Below are positions 42,605-51,208 of a DNA stretch of 64,000 nt, piece by piece. A program made the position numbers and the translations under genes. Source of the stretch: UBA8389 sp035719105 (GTDB lineage: Bacteria > Bacteroidota > Bacteroidia > Bacteroidales > UBA1402); the NCBI GenBank assembly GCA_035719105.1, contig DASTGN010000008.1, forward strand, positions 372,001-436,000, given 5' to 3'. The notes beneath the pieces are model-generated. The model saw only the letters and a program-made list of their open reading frames with translations. It did not search any database and was not told the origin of the DNA. Positions within the stretch are counted from its first letter, which is position 1; every line of letters begins with the position of its first letter.

Positions 42605-44752
42605 ATGAAACCAAATTTCAAAAACATAGACATCAAGAACGCCGGAATTCCAGCTACAGACCCCAAAATCTGGACTGCTGAAAAAGGCATCGAGAAGAAC
42701 TTCAAAACGCCGGAACTCATCAGCGTGAAACCCATTTACACCAAAGCAGACCTGGAAGGCATGGAGCATTTGAACTATGCAGCCGGTGTATCTCCCTATC
42801 TACGTGGGCCATACAGCGTCATGTACGCCATGCGTCCCTGGACCGTGCGCCAATATGCTGGATTTTCCACCGCCGAAGAATCCAACGCTTTTTACCGCAG
42901 AAATTTAGCTGCTGGTCAGAAAGGTTTGTCCGTAGCCTTCGATTTAGCCACACACCGTGGTTATGACGCTGATCATGATCGCGTGGTGGGAGACGTTGGT
43001 AAGGCTGGTGTTTCCATTTGCTCCATCGAAGACATGAAAGTGCTGTTCGATGGCATTCCGTTGGACAAGATGTCGGTTTCCATGACCATGAACGGAGCCG
43101 TGCTGCCCATCCTAGCGTTCTACATCAACGCAGGGTTGGAACAGGGTGCCAAGCTCGAAGAAATGGCCGGAACCATCCAGAACGACATTTTGAAGGAATT
43201 CATGGTACGCAACACCTACATCTACCCTCCGACGTTCTCGATGAAGATCATCGCCGATATTTTTGAGTACACCTCCAAGAACATGCCCAAGTTCAATTCC
43301 ATCTCCATTTCAGGCTACCACATGCAGGAAGCAGGAGCTACGGCAGACATTGAACTGGCCTACACCTTGGCCGACGGTTTGGAATACCTTCGCGCTGGCG
43401 TGAACGCTGGCATGGACATTGACACATTTGCCCCTCGCCTCTCCTTTTTCTGGGCCATTGGCATGAACCATTACATGGAAATCGCCAAGATGCGTGCAGC
43501 CAGAATGTTGTGGGCTAAGATTGTCAATCAATTCAACCCAAAAAACAAGAAATCGTTGGCATTGCGTACTCACTGTCAGACCTCCGGTTGGTCGCTCACC
43601 GAGCAAGATCCCTACAACAACATCGGACGTACTTGCATTGAAGCCATGGCTGCAGCTTTGGGTCATACCCAATCCCTGCACACCAATGCTTTGGACGAAG
43701 CCATCGCCCTGCCGACCGACTTCTCCGCTCGTATTGCCCGTAATACCCAGATTTACATTCAGGAGGAAACCCAGATTTGTCGGGAAGTCGATCCATGGGC
43801 TGGCTCCTATTACATCGAATCCTTGACCAAAGAACTGGCCGAAAAGGCTTGGACCCTGATCGAAGAAGTGGAAAGTTTGGGCGGCATGGCAAAAGCCATC
43901 GAAACTGGCATTCCCAAAATGCGCATTGAAGAAGCATCCGCACGCACACAGGCTCGTATCGACTCTGGAGCTCAGACCATCGTCGGCGTTAACCGCTACC
44001 GCTTGGAAAAGGAAGCGCCCATCGACATCCTCGAAATTGACAACACCGCCGTTCGCATTCAACAGATCGAACGTTTGAAAACGCTGAAAGCCAACCGCAA
44101 CGAAGCTGAAGTAAGTGCCGCGCTGGAAGCCCTGACCAAATGTGTGGAAACCGGCGAGGGCAATTTGCTCGAACTGGCTGTCGAAGCTGCCCGCGTTCGC
44201 GCCAGCCTTGGCGAAATTTCTTACGCATGTGAAAAAATCGTTGGTCGTTATAAAGCAGTAATCAGAACCATATCAGGCGTGTATTCCTCCGAAACTAAAA
44301 ACGATGCAGACTTTCAGAAAGCCTGCACGCTGGTTGAGCAGTTTGCCAAGAAAGAAGGCCGTCAACCTCGTATCATGATTGCAAAAATGGGACAGGACGG
44401 TCACGACCGCGGTGCCAAAGTAGTAGCCACCGGTTATGCAGACTGCGGTTTCGACGTGGATATGGGGCCCTTGTTCCAAACACCCGCAGAAGCTGCCAAG
44501 CAAGCTGTTGAAAACGACGTCAACGTTTTGGGTGTTTCTTCACTGGCAGCTGGTCACAAGACCTTGGTTCCGCAGGTGATGGACGAACTCAAGAAGCTCG
44601 GTCGTGAAGACATCGTAGTCATCGCGGGTGGGGTCATTCCAGCTCAAGATTATGACTTCCTTTACAAAGCGGGCGTTTCAGGCATTTTTGGCCCCGGAAC
44701 CTCTGTTGCCAAAGCTGCTGTCACCATCATGGAAATTTTACTGGAAGAATAG
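42605..44752 (+). CDS. mutB: Methylmalonyl-CoA mutase large (catalytic) subunit
   Basis: 715-residue adenosylcobalamin enzyme. TIM-barrel active-site segments: YLRGPYSVMYAMRPWTVRQY near 66-86, FDLATHRGYDADHDRV near 118, and TTIQND-like GTIQNDILKEFMVRNTYIYP (here cut to family positions near 190-215). The C-terminal B12 domain has MGQDGHDRGAKVVATGY (near 597; His ligand of the cobalt) and GVSSLAAGHKTLVPQV. With MutA it carries out succinyl-CoA to methylmalonyl-CoA, key to propionate production in Bacteroidales. No epimerase, decarboxylase or MeaB gene follows; a terminator does. Confidence 0.97.
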   Translation: MKPNFKNIDIKNAGIPATDPKIWTAEKGIEKNFKTPELISVKPIYTKADLEGMEHLNYAAGVSPYLRGPYSVMYAMRPWTVRQYAGFSTAEESNAFYRRNLAAGQKGLSVAFDLATHRGYDADHDRVVGDVGKAGVSICSIEDMKVLFDGIPLDKMSVSMTMNGAVLPILAFYINAGLEQGAKLEEMAGTIQNDILKEFMVRNTYIYPPTFSMKIIADIFEYTSKNMPKFNSISISGYHMQEAGATADIELAYTLADGLEYLRAGVNAGMDIDTFAPRLSFFWAIGMNHYMEIAKMRAARMLWAKIVNQFNPKNKKSLALRTHCQTSGWSLTEQDPYNNIGRTCIEAMAAALGHTQSLHTNALDEAIALPTDFSARIARNTQIYIQEETQICREVDPWAGSYYIESLTKELAEKAWTLIEEVESLGGMAKAIETGIPKMRIEEASARTQARIDSGAQTIVGVNRYRLEKEAPIDILEIDNTAVRIQQIERLKTLKANRNEAEVSAALEALTKCVETGEGNLLELAVEAARVRASLGEISYACEKIVGRYKAVIRTISGVYSSETKNDADFQKACTLVEQFAKKEGRQPRIMIAKMGQDGHDRGAKVVATGYADCGFDVDMGPLFQTPAEAAKQAVENDVNVLGVSSLAAGHKTLVPQVMDELKKLGREDIVVIAGGVIPAQDYDFLYKAGVSGIFGPGTSVAKAAVTIMEILLEE

Positions 44753-44777
44753 AGTTTGTAAAAAATCCTAATATAAA

Positions 44778-44816
44778 AAAGCCTGTCGGTTCATTCCGGC
44801 AGGCTTTATTTTTTAA
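44778..44816 (+). terminator. Intrinsic terminator of mutAB
   Basis: 12-bp stem with one G-U pair (44778-44789 AAAGCCTGTCGG with 44796-44807) around a 6-base loop, followed by ATTTTTT. It is 25 bases after the mutB stop. Confidence 0.92.
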
Positions 44817-44928
44817 AAATAATACCCAAGCATAGTACTTAATTTCGAATTTTAACCTTATTATTGTATTTTATAAGTGATTGTACTTAATTTGACCTAA
44901 TTGATTTTAACCACCTAAATTATAAAAC

Positions 44929-46584
44929 ATGAAATCCTTGCGACTCTTTATCAAAAGCAGTTCAATAGCTTTGTTAGGCATGTTGACTTTTTCGTGCGTG
45001 GATGATGCATACGACCTTACTAAAGTTAAGGATGCAACCATTCTGAAAAATGGTGTTGACCTGCCTATGGGCTACCTTGAAGTATCCATGGACAGCATTC
45101 TGAAAGATGTGAATCCAACACTTCTGAAAGTAAAGGACGGTATTTATACGTTCAGCATTGGAAACACAATCGACATGAGCGCGGTCAATACGGCACTCAG
45201 CGGATTCACTCCATCGGCTATTTCCAATCCTGCACCAACAATCGTCAATATGTTGGATGGCACTAATTTATCTTCTGTTCCAAGCGATGTTCCTGTGGGA
45301 ACGACCTCCTATTCTGGATCGACTTCCGTCAGTTTGCCCAATTTCAATACCTCTTTGATGAATCCTGTGGACAGTATCCTATTGTCCAATACGACGTTCA
45401 CCATGTTGGCAACAACCAGCAGTCTTGGTGGAAGTGGACTTAACAACGCCATTACCATCACCTGCACACCCGTTGGTTCAGCTGCTGAATACTACGATGT
45501 GACTTCACATGCGAAAATCAACTCTTGGACCCTACAGGCAAATACCCCCAAACAAATCGGTATTCGCGTGTTGAAACCAGCCAGCAGCAGCAACCTCCAA
45601 TTGAATTGCAATGCGGTACTTAACGTTACGACTGCGGGTTCTGTCACCATCACAGCTAAAACGATGACCAAGATTTCGATTTCGGTCGCCTTTAGCGCCG
45701 TCGATTTTCAAACGGTTTATGGGAAAGTAAATTACAGCAAGTTGAACAACACCACCAGTTTTGATTTTGGTGGCTTTGGTGATCTTGTCGGCAGCAATAG
45801 CGTCATCAGTTTTTACGATCCGACCATCAAAATATATTCCAACAGTAACTTGGGTGTACCCATCAAACTGAATGTTGGAATGAGTTCGGAAAATACGGTG
45901 ACCCATTCCACAGCTGCTTTGTCAAATGTTAATCTGACAATGGTTCCCGCAGCCAATCCGACTGCAACAAGGGCAAATGTGATGACCATCGATCAACCCA
46001 ACAACGGTCTTGCCAACCTATTCAAAATCAATCCGAACAAAATCAGCATGAATTATGATATTTTATCGGATCCAGCTACCAGTAATCATTTCATCAATAA
46101 GAATACGTTTTTGACCCTTTCGGACAGTGTTGAGGTACCACTAAGGTTTGCTAACGACTTGGTTTTGAGCACAAGCAGCGAACTGGACAATCCGTTTGCG
46201 GATTTGACAAAAGGCCTGCCTGTACAAGACAACATGAAAATGGGATTCCTTTTGGATGTGACCAATCGTATTCCATTGGCCATTAAAGTGAAGATGAACG
46301 CCCTAAATAGCATGGGGAATTCACTATTTATTGTTGAATCGGACGATATCAGGGCTGCCGATGGAATCGGAGTCAATGGATTCGCTACGGATACAGCGTT
46401 CACATCTACCAAACTCGAGTTTACGGCGGAACAAATCAATAAACTGAAAGATGTAACGGCTTTCAAAGTTGAATTTGTTGTTTCTGCAACCCAGACTACC
46501 GGATTCGTAGCGCTTCGACCCTCAGATTACATCAAGATCAAAGTAGCTGCCAGGGTCAGTGACGGCGTTAAAATCGAGTTTTAA
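44929..46584 (+). CDS. Exported lipoprotein of unknown family, co-transcribed with a DUF5723-like protein
   Basis: 551-residue predicted lipoprotein: signal MKSLRLFIKSSSIALLGMLTFSC with lipobox FSC. The mature part is rich in beta-type sequence, Ser/Thr/Asn and short hydrophobic strands, for example YDLTKVKDATILKNGVDLPM near residue 30, VSITAKTMTK-like stretches mid-protein, and FKVEFVVSATQTTGFVALRP near the end. No catalytic motif or known repeat is recognised. It follows the mutB terminator with its own 113-bp leader region and is 26 bp upstream of the next gene, so they form a two-gene unit, probably at the outer membrane. Function not assigned. Confidence 0.7.
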   Translation: MKSLRLFIKSSSIALLGMLTFSCVDDAYDLTKVKDATILKNGVDLPMGYLEVSMDSILKDVNPTLLKVKDGIYTFSIGNTIDMSAVNTALSGFTPSAISNPAPTIVNMLDGTNLSSVPSDVPVGTTSYSGSTSVSLPNFNTSLMNPVDSILLSNTTFTMLATTSSLGGSGLNNAITITCTPVGSAAEYYDVTSHAKINSWTLQANTPKQIGIRVLKPASSSNLQLNCNAVLNVTTAGSVTITAKTMTKISISVAFSAVDFQTVYGKVNYSKLNNTTSFDFGGFGDLVGSNSVISFYDPTIKIYSNSNLGVPIKLNVGMSSENTVTHSTAALSNVNLTMVPAANPTATRANVMTIDQPNNGLANLFKINPNKISMNYDILSDPATSNHFINKNTFLTLSDSVEVPLRFANDLVLSTSSELDNPFADLTKGLPVQDNMKMGFLLDVTNRIPLAIKVKMNALNSMGNSLFIVESDDIRAADGIGVNGFATDTAFTSTKLEFTAEQINKLKDVTAFKVEFVVSATQTTGFVALRPSDYIKIKVAARVSDGVKIEF

Positions 46585-46610
46585 AAGCATAGATTAATCC
46601 ACAGTAAAAA

Positions 46611-48017
46611 ATGATTCTTATGAAACGCATCATAGTATCCCTGACAAGCATTCTGACCGTGGCGCTTCTGTTCTGTGCTTCTGAACGGATTCTAGCTCAA
46701 CAAGTCAACTCCTTGTATTTTCTTGAAAAGACACCTTTCCACACCAAGTGGAACCCTGCAATGGCACCTAGCCGTCCTGGAATTGGTCTGGGCATCAGCA
46801 GTCTGTCGGTTAATGTACGTTCCGACCTGGCATTAAGTGATTTGTTTTATCCGGCAACAGATGGATCGGGTATTCCAACTTCCTTTCTTTCAGGCTCGGG
46901 CGCTACCTTTTTAAACAACTTGAACGAAGTTTCCAACTTCGGATCCAGTGTTTCTTCCGATTTATTAAACATCGGCCTGAAACTAGGAAGCAAGCTTTAT
47001 ATCACCCTTGGCAGTTCCATTAATGCGGATTTGGGCATTGGTATACCCAAAGACCTGTTCAAATTGGTTATGCTCGGCACCACCGATGTGGGGGGCAATT
47101 TAGATATGAGTGCGCTGCGTTTGAATTCCATGATGTACGCCAAAACGGGTCTGGGAATTTCGTTAAAACTCAGCAACAGCCTTTCCATAGGCGCTACAGC
47201 CAATTATCTGTTGGGTATGGCCAACATGCAGATGGGTTTTGATCAGTTCACAGTTGCTTCCAATGGTAGTTCGTTAAATGTGAACACCAAAGGAAGCCTG
47301 CAATTGACAAGTCCAGACTTAATTTACGTGGATTATGGGAATGGAACCTTTCCTAGCTTCAAAATTGATCAAACCAAAATGGATAATTTCATGTCCAACC
47401 CCACGAGCAATCTTCCTAAAACGGGAACGGGCCTGTCATTCGATTTTGGGTTGACTTTCAAACCACTTAATTTCCTGACACTCTCTGCCGCAGTGATTGA
47501 TATGGGTCAAATTAAATGGGATCCTGCTTTTATAAACAAATCCAAAACGGACGGATCATTCACTTATACCGGTGTTGATTTTGGCGACAAGACTACCAGC
47601 TTTGGTGATCAAATGGCCGAAAAAGTTAAAAATCTTGTCAATTTCGTACCTGACAACACCGCCGCTGCATTCACTTCGAAACTAACAACCAAAGTAAATA
47701 TCGGCGCTGAAGCAGGTTTGGCCAACAACCACATCACCTTGGGGGTTTTGTCGCAAACGGGCATCACCGAAACAGGCAAGTATCAGGACTACATGGTTTC
47801 GTTGAATTTGAAACCGGGCAGTTTGTTTCAAACCGCTTTATCCTATTCCTTACTCCATGGAGAAATGAGTTCCTTCGGTGCAGCGGTCAATTTAAAATTG
47901 CTCATGATCAATTTGTATGTTGCTGCCGACTATATTCCGTTGAAAGTTACTCCCGATTTGTTTCCAATAAACAATTCGTACTTTAACTTGCAGACAGGCG
48001 TTAATTTGATGTTCTAA
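46611..48017 (+). CDS. DUF5723-like outer-membrane-associated protein
   Basis: 468-residue exported protein with signal peptide (KRIIVSLTSILTVALLFCAS, cleavage near ILAQ). An alternative ATG three codons later gives MKRIIVSL and is equally good. Mature sequence resembles Bacteroidota DUF5723 beta-barrel-like proteins: SLYFLEKTPFHTKWNPAMAP near 32, alternating polar/nonpolar strands ending in aromatic or glycine turns, and a C-terminal FNLQTGVNLMF with terminal phenylalanine, typical of outer-membrane barrels. Paired with the lipoprotein upstream. Role unknown; a transporter or assembly function is possible. Confidence 0.75.
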   Translation: MILMKRIIVSLTSILTVALLFCASERILAQQVNSLYFLEKTPFHTKWNPAMAPSRPGIGLGISSLSVNVRSDLALSDLFYPATDGSGIPTSFLSGSGATFLNNLNEVSNFGSSVSSDLLNIGLKLGSKLYITLGSSINADLGIGIPKDLFKLVMLGTTDVGGNLDMSALRLNSMMYAKTGLGISLKLSNSLSIGATANYLLGMANMQMGFDQFTVASNGSSLNVNTKGSLQLTSPDLIYVDYGNGTFPSFKIDQTKMDNFMSNPTSNLPKTGTGLSFDFGLTFKPLNFLTLSAAVIDMGQIKWDPAFINKSKTDGSFTYTGVDFGDKTTSFGDQMAEKVKNLVNFVPDNTAAAFTSKLTTKVNIGAEAGLANNHITLGVLSQTGITETGKYQDYMVSLNLKPGSLFQTALSYSLLHGEMSSFGAAVNLKLLMINLYVAADYIPLKVTPDLFPINNSYFNLQTGVNLMF

Positions 48018-48033
48018 AAACCACTCATCACTG

Positions 48034-48071
48034 AAAAGCCACGATTTCAAAGGAAACCGTGGCTTTTTTAT
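48034..48071. terminator. Intrinsic terminator between the DUF5723-like gene and glmM
   Basis: 10-bp stem (48034-48043 AAAAGCCACG with 48058-48067) extended by four pairs after one mismatch, then a T-run. It sits 17 bases after the plus-strand stop and 14 bases from the convergent glmM stop, and can act in both directions. Confidence 0.88.
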
Positions 48072-48084
48072 GTAATCCGGAAAA

Positions 48085-49470
48085 CTAAATCAACTTGGCG
48101 ATGACCTCTTTGATTTCGGCCGAAAGCGCCTCTGCAGCTTCTTTACTGGCTGCTTCCGAATAAATTCGGATGATTGGTTCCGTATTAGATTTGCGAAGAT
48201 GCACCCATTTGTCTGGAAAATCGACCTTTACCCCATCGATATCGTTGACCTGTTCGTTGGCAAAACGCTTCTTAACGGCTAACAAAATGGCGTCTACATC
48301 CACTTCAGGCGTGAGCTCCATCTTTTGTTTGTCGATGTAATAGGCTGGATAGGTAGCTCGAAGTTCACTGACCGTTTTTCCAGCATGTGCCAAGTGCGAC
48401 AAAAACAAGGCGATTCCAACCAATGCATCGCGTCCGTAATGGCTTTCAGGGTAGATCACTCCACCGTTGCCCTCGCCACCAATGATGGCTTTGGTTGCTT
48501 TCATCGCTGTGACGACATTGACTTCACCAACTGCTCCTGCGGTGTAGGTTCCTCCATGTTTCACTGTCACATCTTTCAATGCACGAGTGGAGCTTAAGTT
48601 GGAAACGGTATTGCCTGGGGTGTGTGAAAGGACGTAATCCGCAATGGAAACCAACGTATATTCTTCACCGAACATATCTCCATTTTCGCAAACGATTGCT
48701 AAGCGGTCAACATCAGGGTCAACGACGAAACCAACCGTTGCTTGCTCTGCACGCATGCAAGCTGCAATTTCGGTCAGGTTTTCTGGCAACGGTTCTGGAT
48801 TATGAGTGAATCGACCGTCTGCAGTACAGTTCAATTTTACAATTTCATTGACACCCAGCGAATTGAGTAATCTTGGGAGCACGATGCCACCCACCGAATT
48901 CACGCAATCGATAACGACTTTGAAGCCTGCTGCTTTGATGGCTTCGGTATCGACCAACTGAAGAGCCAGTACAGCATCAATGTGTTTTTGATTGTAACTA
49001 TGATCTTCGGAGAGTATACCGAGTTCATCCACCGGTGCAAATGTGAAATCCTCAGCCTCAGCAGTTTGAAGTACAAAAGCACCTTCTTCCGCATTCAGGA
49101 ATTCTCCTGATTCGTTAAGCAATTTCAATGCGTTCCAATGTTTGGGATTGTGGCTGGCCGTTAGAATAAGGCCTCCATCGGCATGTTCCATCACAACTGC
49201 CAATTCGGTAGTCGGTGTGGAAGCCAGACCAATATTCACCACGTCAAATCCCATGCCAAGCAAGGTTCCGGAAACCACCTGAAACACCATTTCGCCAGAG
49301 AGTCTGGCATCTCGACCAACCACAATTTTGTTGGATTTTTTAGTGGAATTCAACCGAACCCATTGGGCATAAGCAGTTACGAATTTGACGATATCCAAAG
49401 GATTCAAACCGTCACCCGACTTTCCGCCGATTGTTCCACGAATGCCGGAAATTGATTTTATAAGACTCAT
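48085..49470 (-). CDS. glmM: Phosphoglucosamine mutase
   Basis: Converts glucosamine-6-phosphate to glucosamine-1-phosphate for peptidoglycan and lipid A synthesis. 461 residues with the alpha-D-phosphohexomutase motifs: SGIRGTIGG near residue 8, active-site serine in TASHNP (Ser106), metal loop DPDVDRLA near 253, sugar-binding GGEGNGGVIYP near 330, and phosphate-binding RKSNTEPIIRIYSE near 430. GlmM rather than phosphomannomutase is preferred from the N-terminus and length but cannot be fully separated by eye. It is 10 bp downstream of the DUF4827-like gene. Confidence 0.88.
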   Translation of the reverse strand: MSLIKSISGIRGTIGGKSGDGLNPLDIVKFVTAYAQWVRLNSTKKSNKIVVGRDARLSGEMVFQVVSGTLLGMGFDVVNIGLASTPTTELAVVMEHADGGLILTASHNPKHWNALKLLNESGEFLNAEEGAFVLQTAEAEDFTFAPVDELGILSEDHSYNQKHIDAVLALQLVDTEAIKAAGFKVVIDCVNSVGGIVLPRLLNSLGVNEIVKLNCTADGRFTHNPEPLPENLTEIAACMRAEQATVGFVVDPDVDRLAIVCENGDMFGEEYTLVSIADYVLSHTPGNTVSNLSSTRALKDVTVKHGGTYTAGAVGEVNVVTAMKATKAIIGGEGNGGVIYPESHYGRDALVGIALFLSHLAHAGKTVSELRATYPAYYIDKQKMELTPEVDVDAILLAVKKRFANEQVNDIDGVKVDFPDKWVHLRKSNTEPIIRIYSEAASKEAAEALSAEIKEVIAKLI

Positions 49471-49480
49471 AATGAATATA

Positions 49481-50026
49481 TTACTTCCAGAACGTGTATC
49501 TCAAATCATAACACATGGCCGTCAGAGACGAAGAAGAAGTGTACATAGACCATCCCAGGGAGGCTGGAACGATCATCTGGATGTGTCCACCGTCGCCTAC
49601 ATAATCCAATCCTTCGTGCCAGGCAAGGCAATCTTCGAATTTTGAGCTTGAGCTGACGTTGTTGTAATAAAGCTCATTTGGATTTCCGGTTCCCTCCATG
49701 TTGGAATAACCTTTCTCACCATCCATGTTTGTTTCGACGTAACGAACGGTAAAAACCGTATTGGTTTGAATGGGTTTTGGAAGGGGTGTTCCGATGGAGT
49801 CCACATGCACGTACAAACCACTCTTGGTAAGATAATAAACGCCTGTTGGCCAAGGAGCAACTGTGGGAGGCGTATCGACAATTGTCAGATTATTTTTTTT
49901 GATATAGTTCTTGATAGCCAATTTTTCCTCGGCCAATTGATTGGCGTAGGTCAAGGAACTGTTGCAAGAGCTGATGACTGTCGCCAATAGGGCAAGAAGA
50001 GCGGCAATTGAAAAAATCTTTCTCAT
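49481..50026 (-). CDS. DUF4827-like lipoprotein
   Basis: 181-residue lipoprotein with signal MRKIFSIAALLALLATVISSC (lipobox ISSC). After the cysteine, SLTYANQLAEEKLAIKNYIK and NLTIVDTPP match the helical then beta layout of Bacteroidota DUF4827 proteins, which have an FKBP-like fold at sequence level (YYLTKSGLYVHVD, FTVRYVETNMDGEKGYSN, ASLGWSMYTSSSSLTAMCYDL). Prolyl isomerase activity is not implied. It is transcribed with glmM (10-bp gap) from a promoter-like box about 45 bases upstream. Confidence 0.75.
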   Translation of the reverse strand: MRKIFSIAALLALLATVISSCNSSLTYANQLAEEKLAIKNYIKKNNLTIVDTPPTVAPWPTGVYYLTKSGLYVHVDSIGTPLPKPIQTNTVFTVRYVETNMDGEKGYSNMEGTGNPNELYYNNVSSSSKFEDCLAWHEGLDYVGDGGHIQMIVPASLGWSMYTSSSSLTAMCYDLRYTFWK

Positions 50027-50067
50027 GGAATGCTGTTAATGAAAACATTAGCGATTTCGAAACCGTA

Positions 50068-50075
50068 CAAAGGTA
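50068..50075 (-). promoter_or_regulatory. -7 box for the DUF4827-like gene and glmM
   Basis: Minus-strand TACCTTTG, exact TAnnTTTG match, 42 bases upstream of the lipoprotein ATG in the 102-bp gap after nrnA. No clear -33 TTG. Confidence 0.55.
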
Positions 50076-50128
50076 ATCAAATACCCATTTCAGACCGAAA
50101 TCTTAACATTATTTGTGTGTGAAGCGAC

Positions 50129-51145
50129 TTAAAATTCATAGGATGGCAAAGCTTTTTCCAGAATTTGGATGGCATCTTCCAACTTTCCGTAATATTCTCC
50201 GCCTGCTGCATTCAGATGTCCTCCACCGTTGAACAGTTCGGAAGCCACTTTATTGGCGGGAAAAGTTCCCAAAGAACGGAAAGACATTTTAATCTTATCG
50301 GTATCTTCCCGAATAAAGACAGAAAAAATGATGCCCGAAATACTGAGCGGCAAATTCACAAAACCTTCTGTATCACCGTATTGAAAATGAAAATCTTTAA
50401 GATCATCCAGAGAAAGACTAAGAATGGCAGTTTTGTGTTCCGGAAAGAGTTTCATACGGTTATTGAGTACAAAGCCCATCAAACGCATCCGGTCAGCTGA
50501 CCAATTATTGAATACCCGGTTATAAATTTCATCCTTGTCCACACCCTTTTGAATGAGCTGGGAAATAATGAAATACATTTCCGCATTGTTTGAATTGTAC
50601 GTGAAGGAACCAGTGTCAGTCATCATTCCAGTAAAAGCACATACCGCGCATTCCTTGGTCATTTCATCAAAACTACCTGAGCGACAGATAAATCTGAAAA
50701 CAATTTCGCTGGTTGAAGAGAGATTCGGATACGAAATTTGAACATCGGCGAACGCCTCAGGTTCCGGATGATGATCCATCATGATGCGTTTTGCTGGTGC
50801 ATTGGCAACAATCGGTCCTAATTTGCCCAAACGTTTCAGTTGATTGAAATCAAAGCAGCAAATCACATCGGCTTGATTCAGAAAGGCTTCACAAGCTTTG
50901 GGTTGAAGAGTATAAATCAAAGCCTTGTCTGCCCCAGGTAAAAAGTGCAAGAATTCCGGAAATGGATCCGGATAAATGACTTGCACATGTTTGCCTTGAT
51001 GTTGCAAGAAATCAGCCATGGCCAAAGAAGAACCAAGCGCATCCCCGTCAGGTCCCTGATGAGCCAGGATAGCGACCGTATGGGCACGGTTTAATAGATG
51101 ATTGGCCTGTTGAACCAGGTCTTCAGAAATGATCTTCGTCAGCAT
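50129..51145 (-). CDS. nrnA: Bifunctional oligoribonuclease / PAP phosphatase, DHH family
   Basis: Degrades nanoRNA (2-5 nt) and dephosphorylates 3'-phosphoadenosine 5'-phosphate. 338 residues. DHH domain: ILAHQGPDGDALGSSLAMAD near 28-45 (first Asp pair), VICCFDFNQLKRLG near 95, MMDHHPEP near 121 (the DHH triad), and GMMTDTGSF near 170. DHHA1 domain at the C-terminus with FRSLGTFPANKVASELFNGGGHLNAAGG, the GGGH RNA-binding motif. Catalytic residues intact. Transcribed from its own promoter. Confidence 0.94.
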   Translation of the reverse strand: MLTKIISEDLVQQANHLLNRAHTVAILAHQGPDGDALGSSLAMADFLQHQGKHVQVIYPDPFPEFLHFLPGADKALIYTLQPKACEAFLNQADVICCFDFNQLKRLGKLGPIVANAPAKRIMMDHHPEPEAFADVQISYPNLSSTSEIVFRFICRSGSFDEMTKECAVCAFTGMMTDTGSFTYNSNNAEMYFIISQLIQKGVDKDEIYNRVFNNWSADRMRLMGFVLNNRMKLFPEHKTAILSLSLDDLKDFHFQYGDTEGFVNLPLSISGIIFSVFIREDTDKIKMSFRSLGTFPANKVASELFNGGGHLNAAGGEYYGKLEDAIQILEKALPSYEF

Positions 51146-51161
51146 GTTTTAAATTTTTATA

Positions 51162-51192
51162 CAAAAGTACATAATTGGCAGCCATTTGGCAA
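51162..51192 (-). promoter_or_regulatory. Promoter for nrnA
   Basis: Minus-strand -7 box TACTTTTG at 51162-51169 with a TTG at 51190-51192, a 20-bp spacer matching the Bacteroidota -33/-7 arrangement. The box is 16 bases upstream of the ATG. One of the two best promoters in the window. Confidence 0.65.
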
Positions 51193-51208
51193 GAATTGAC
51201 GCTTCTAA

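Noticed and set aside
43310..44062. Minus-strand frame of 250 codons within mutB
   Set aside because: Shadow of a highly conserved gene; no signal or motif.
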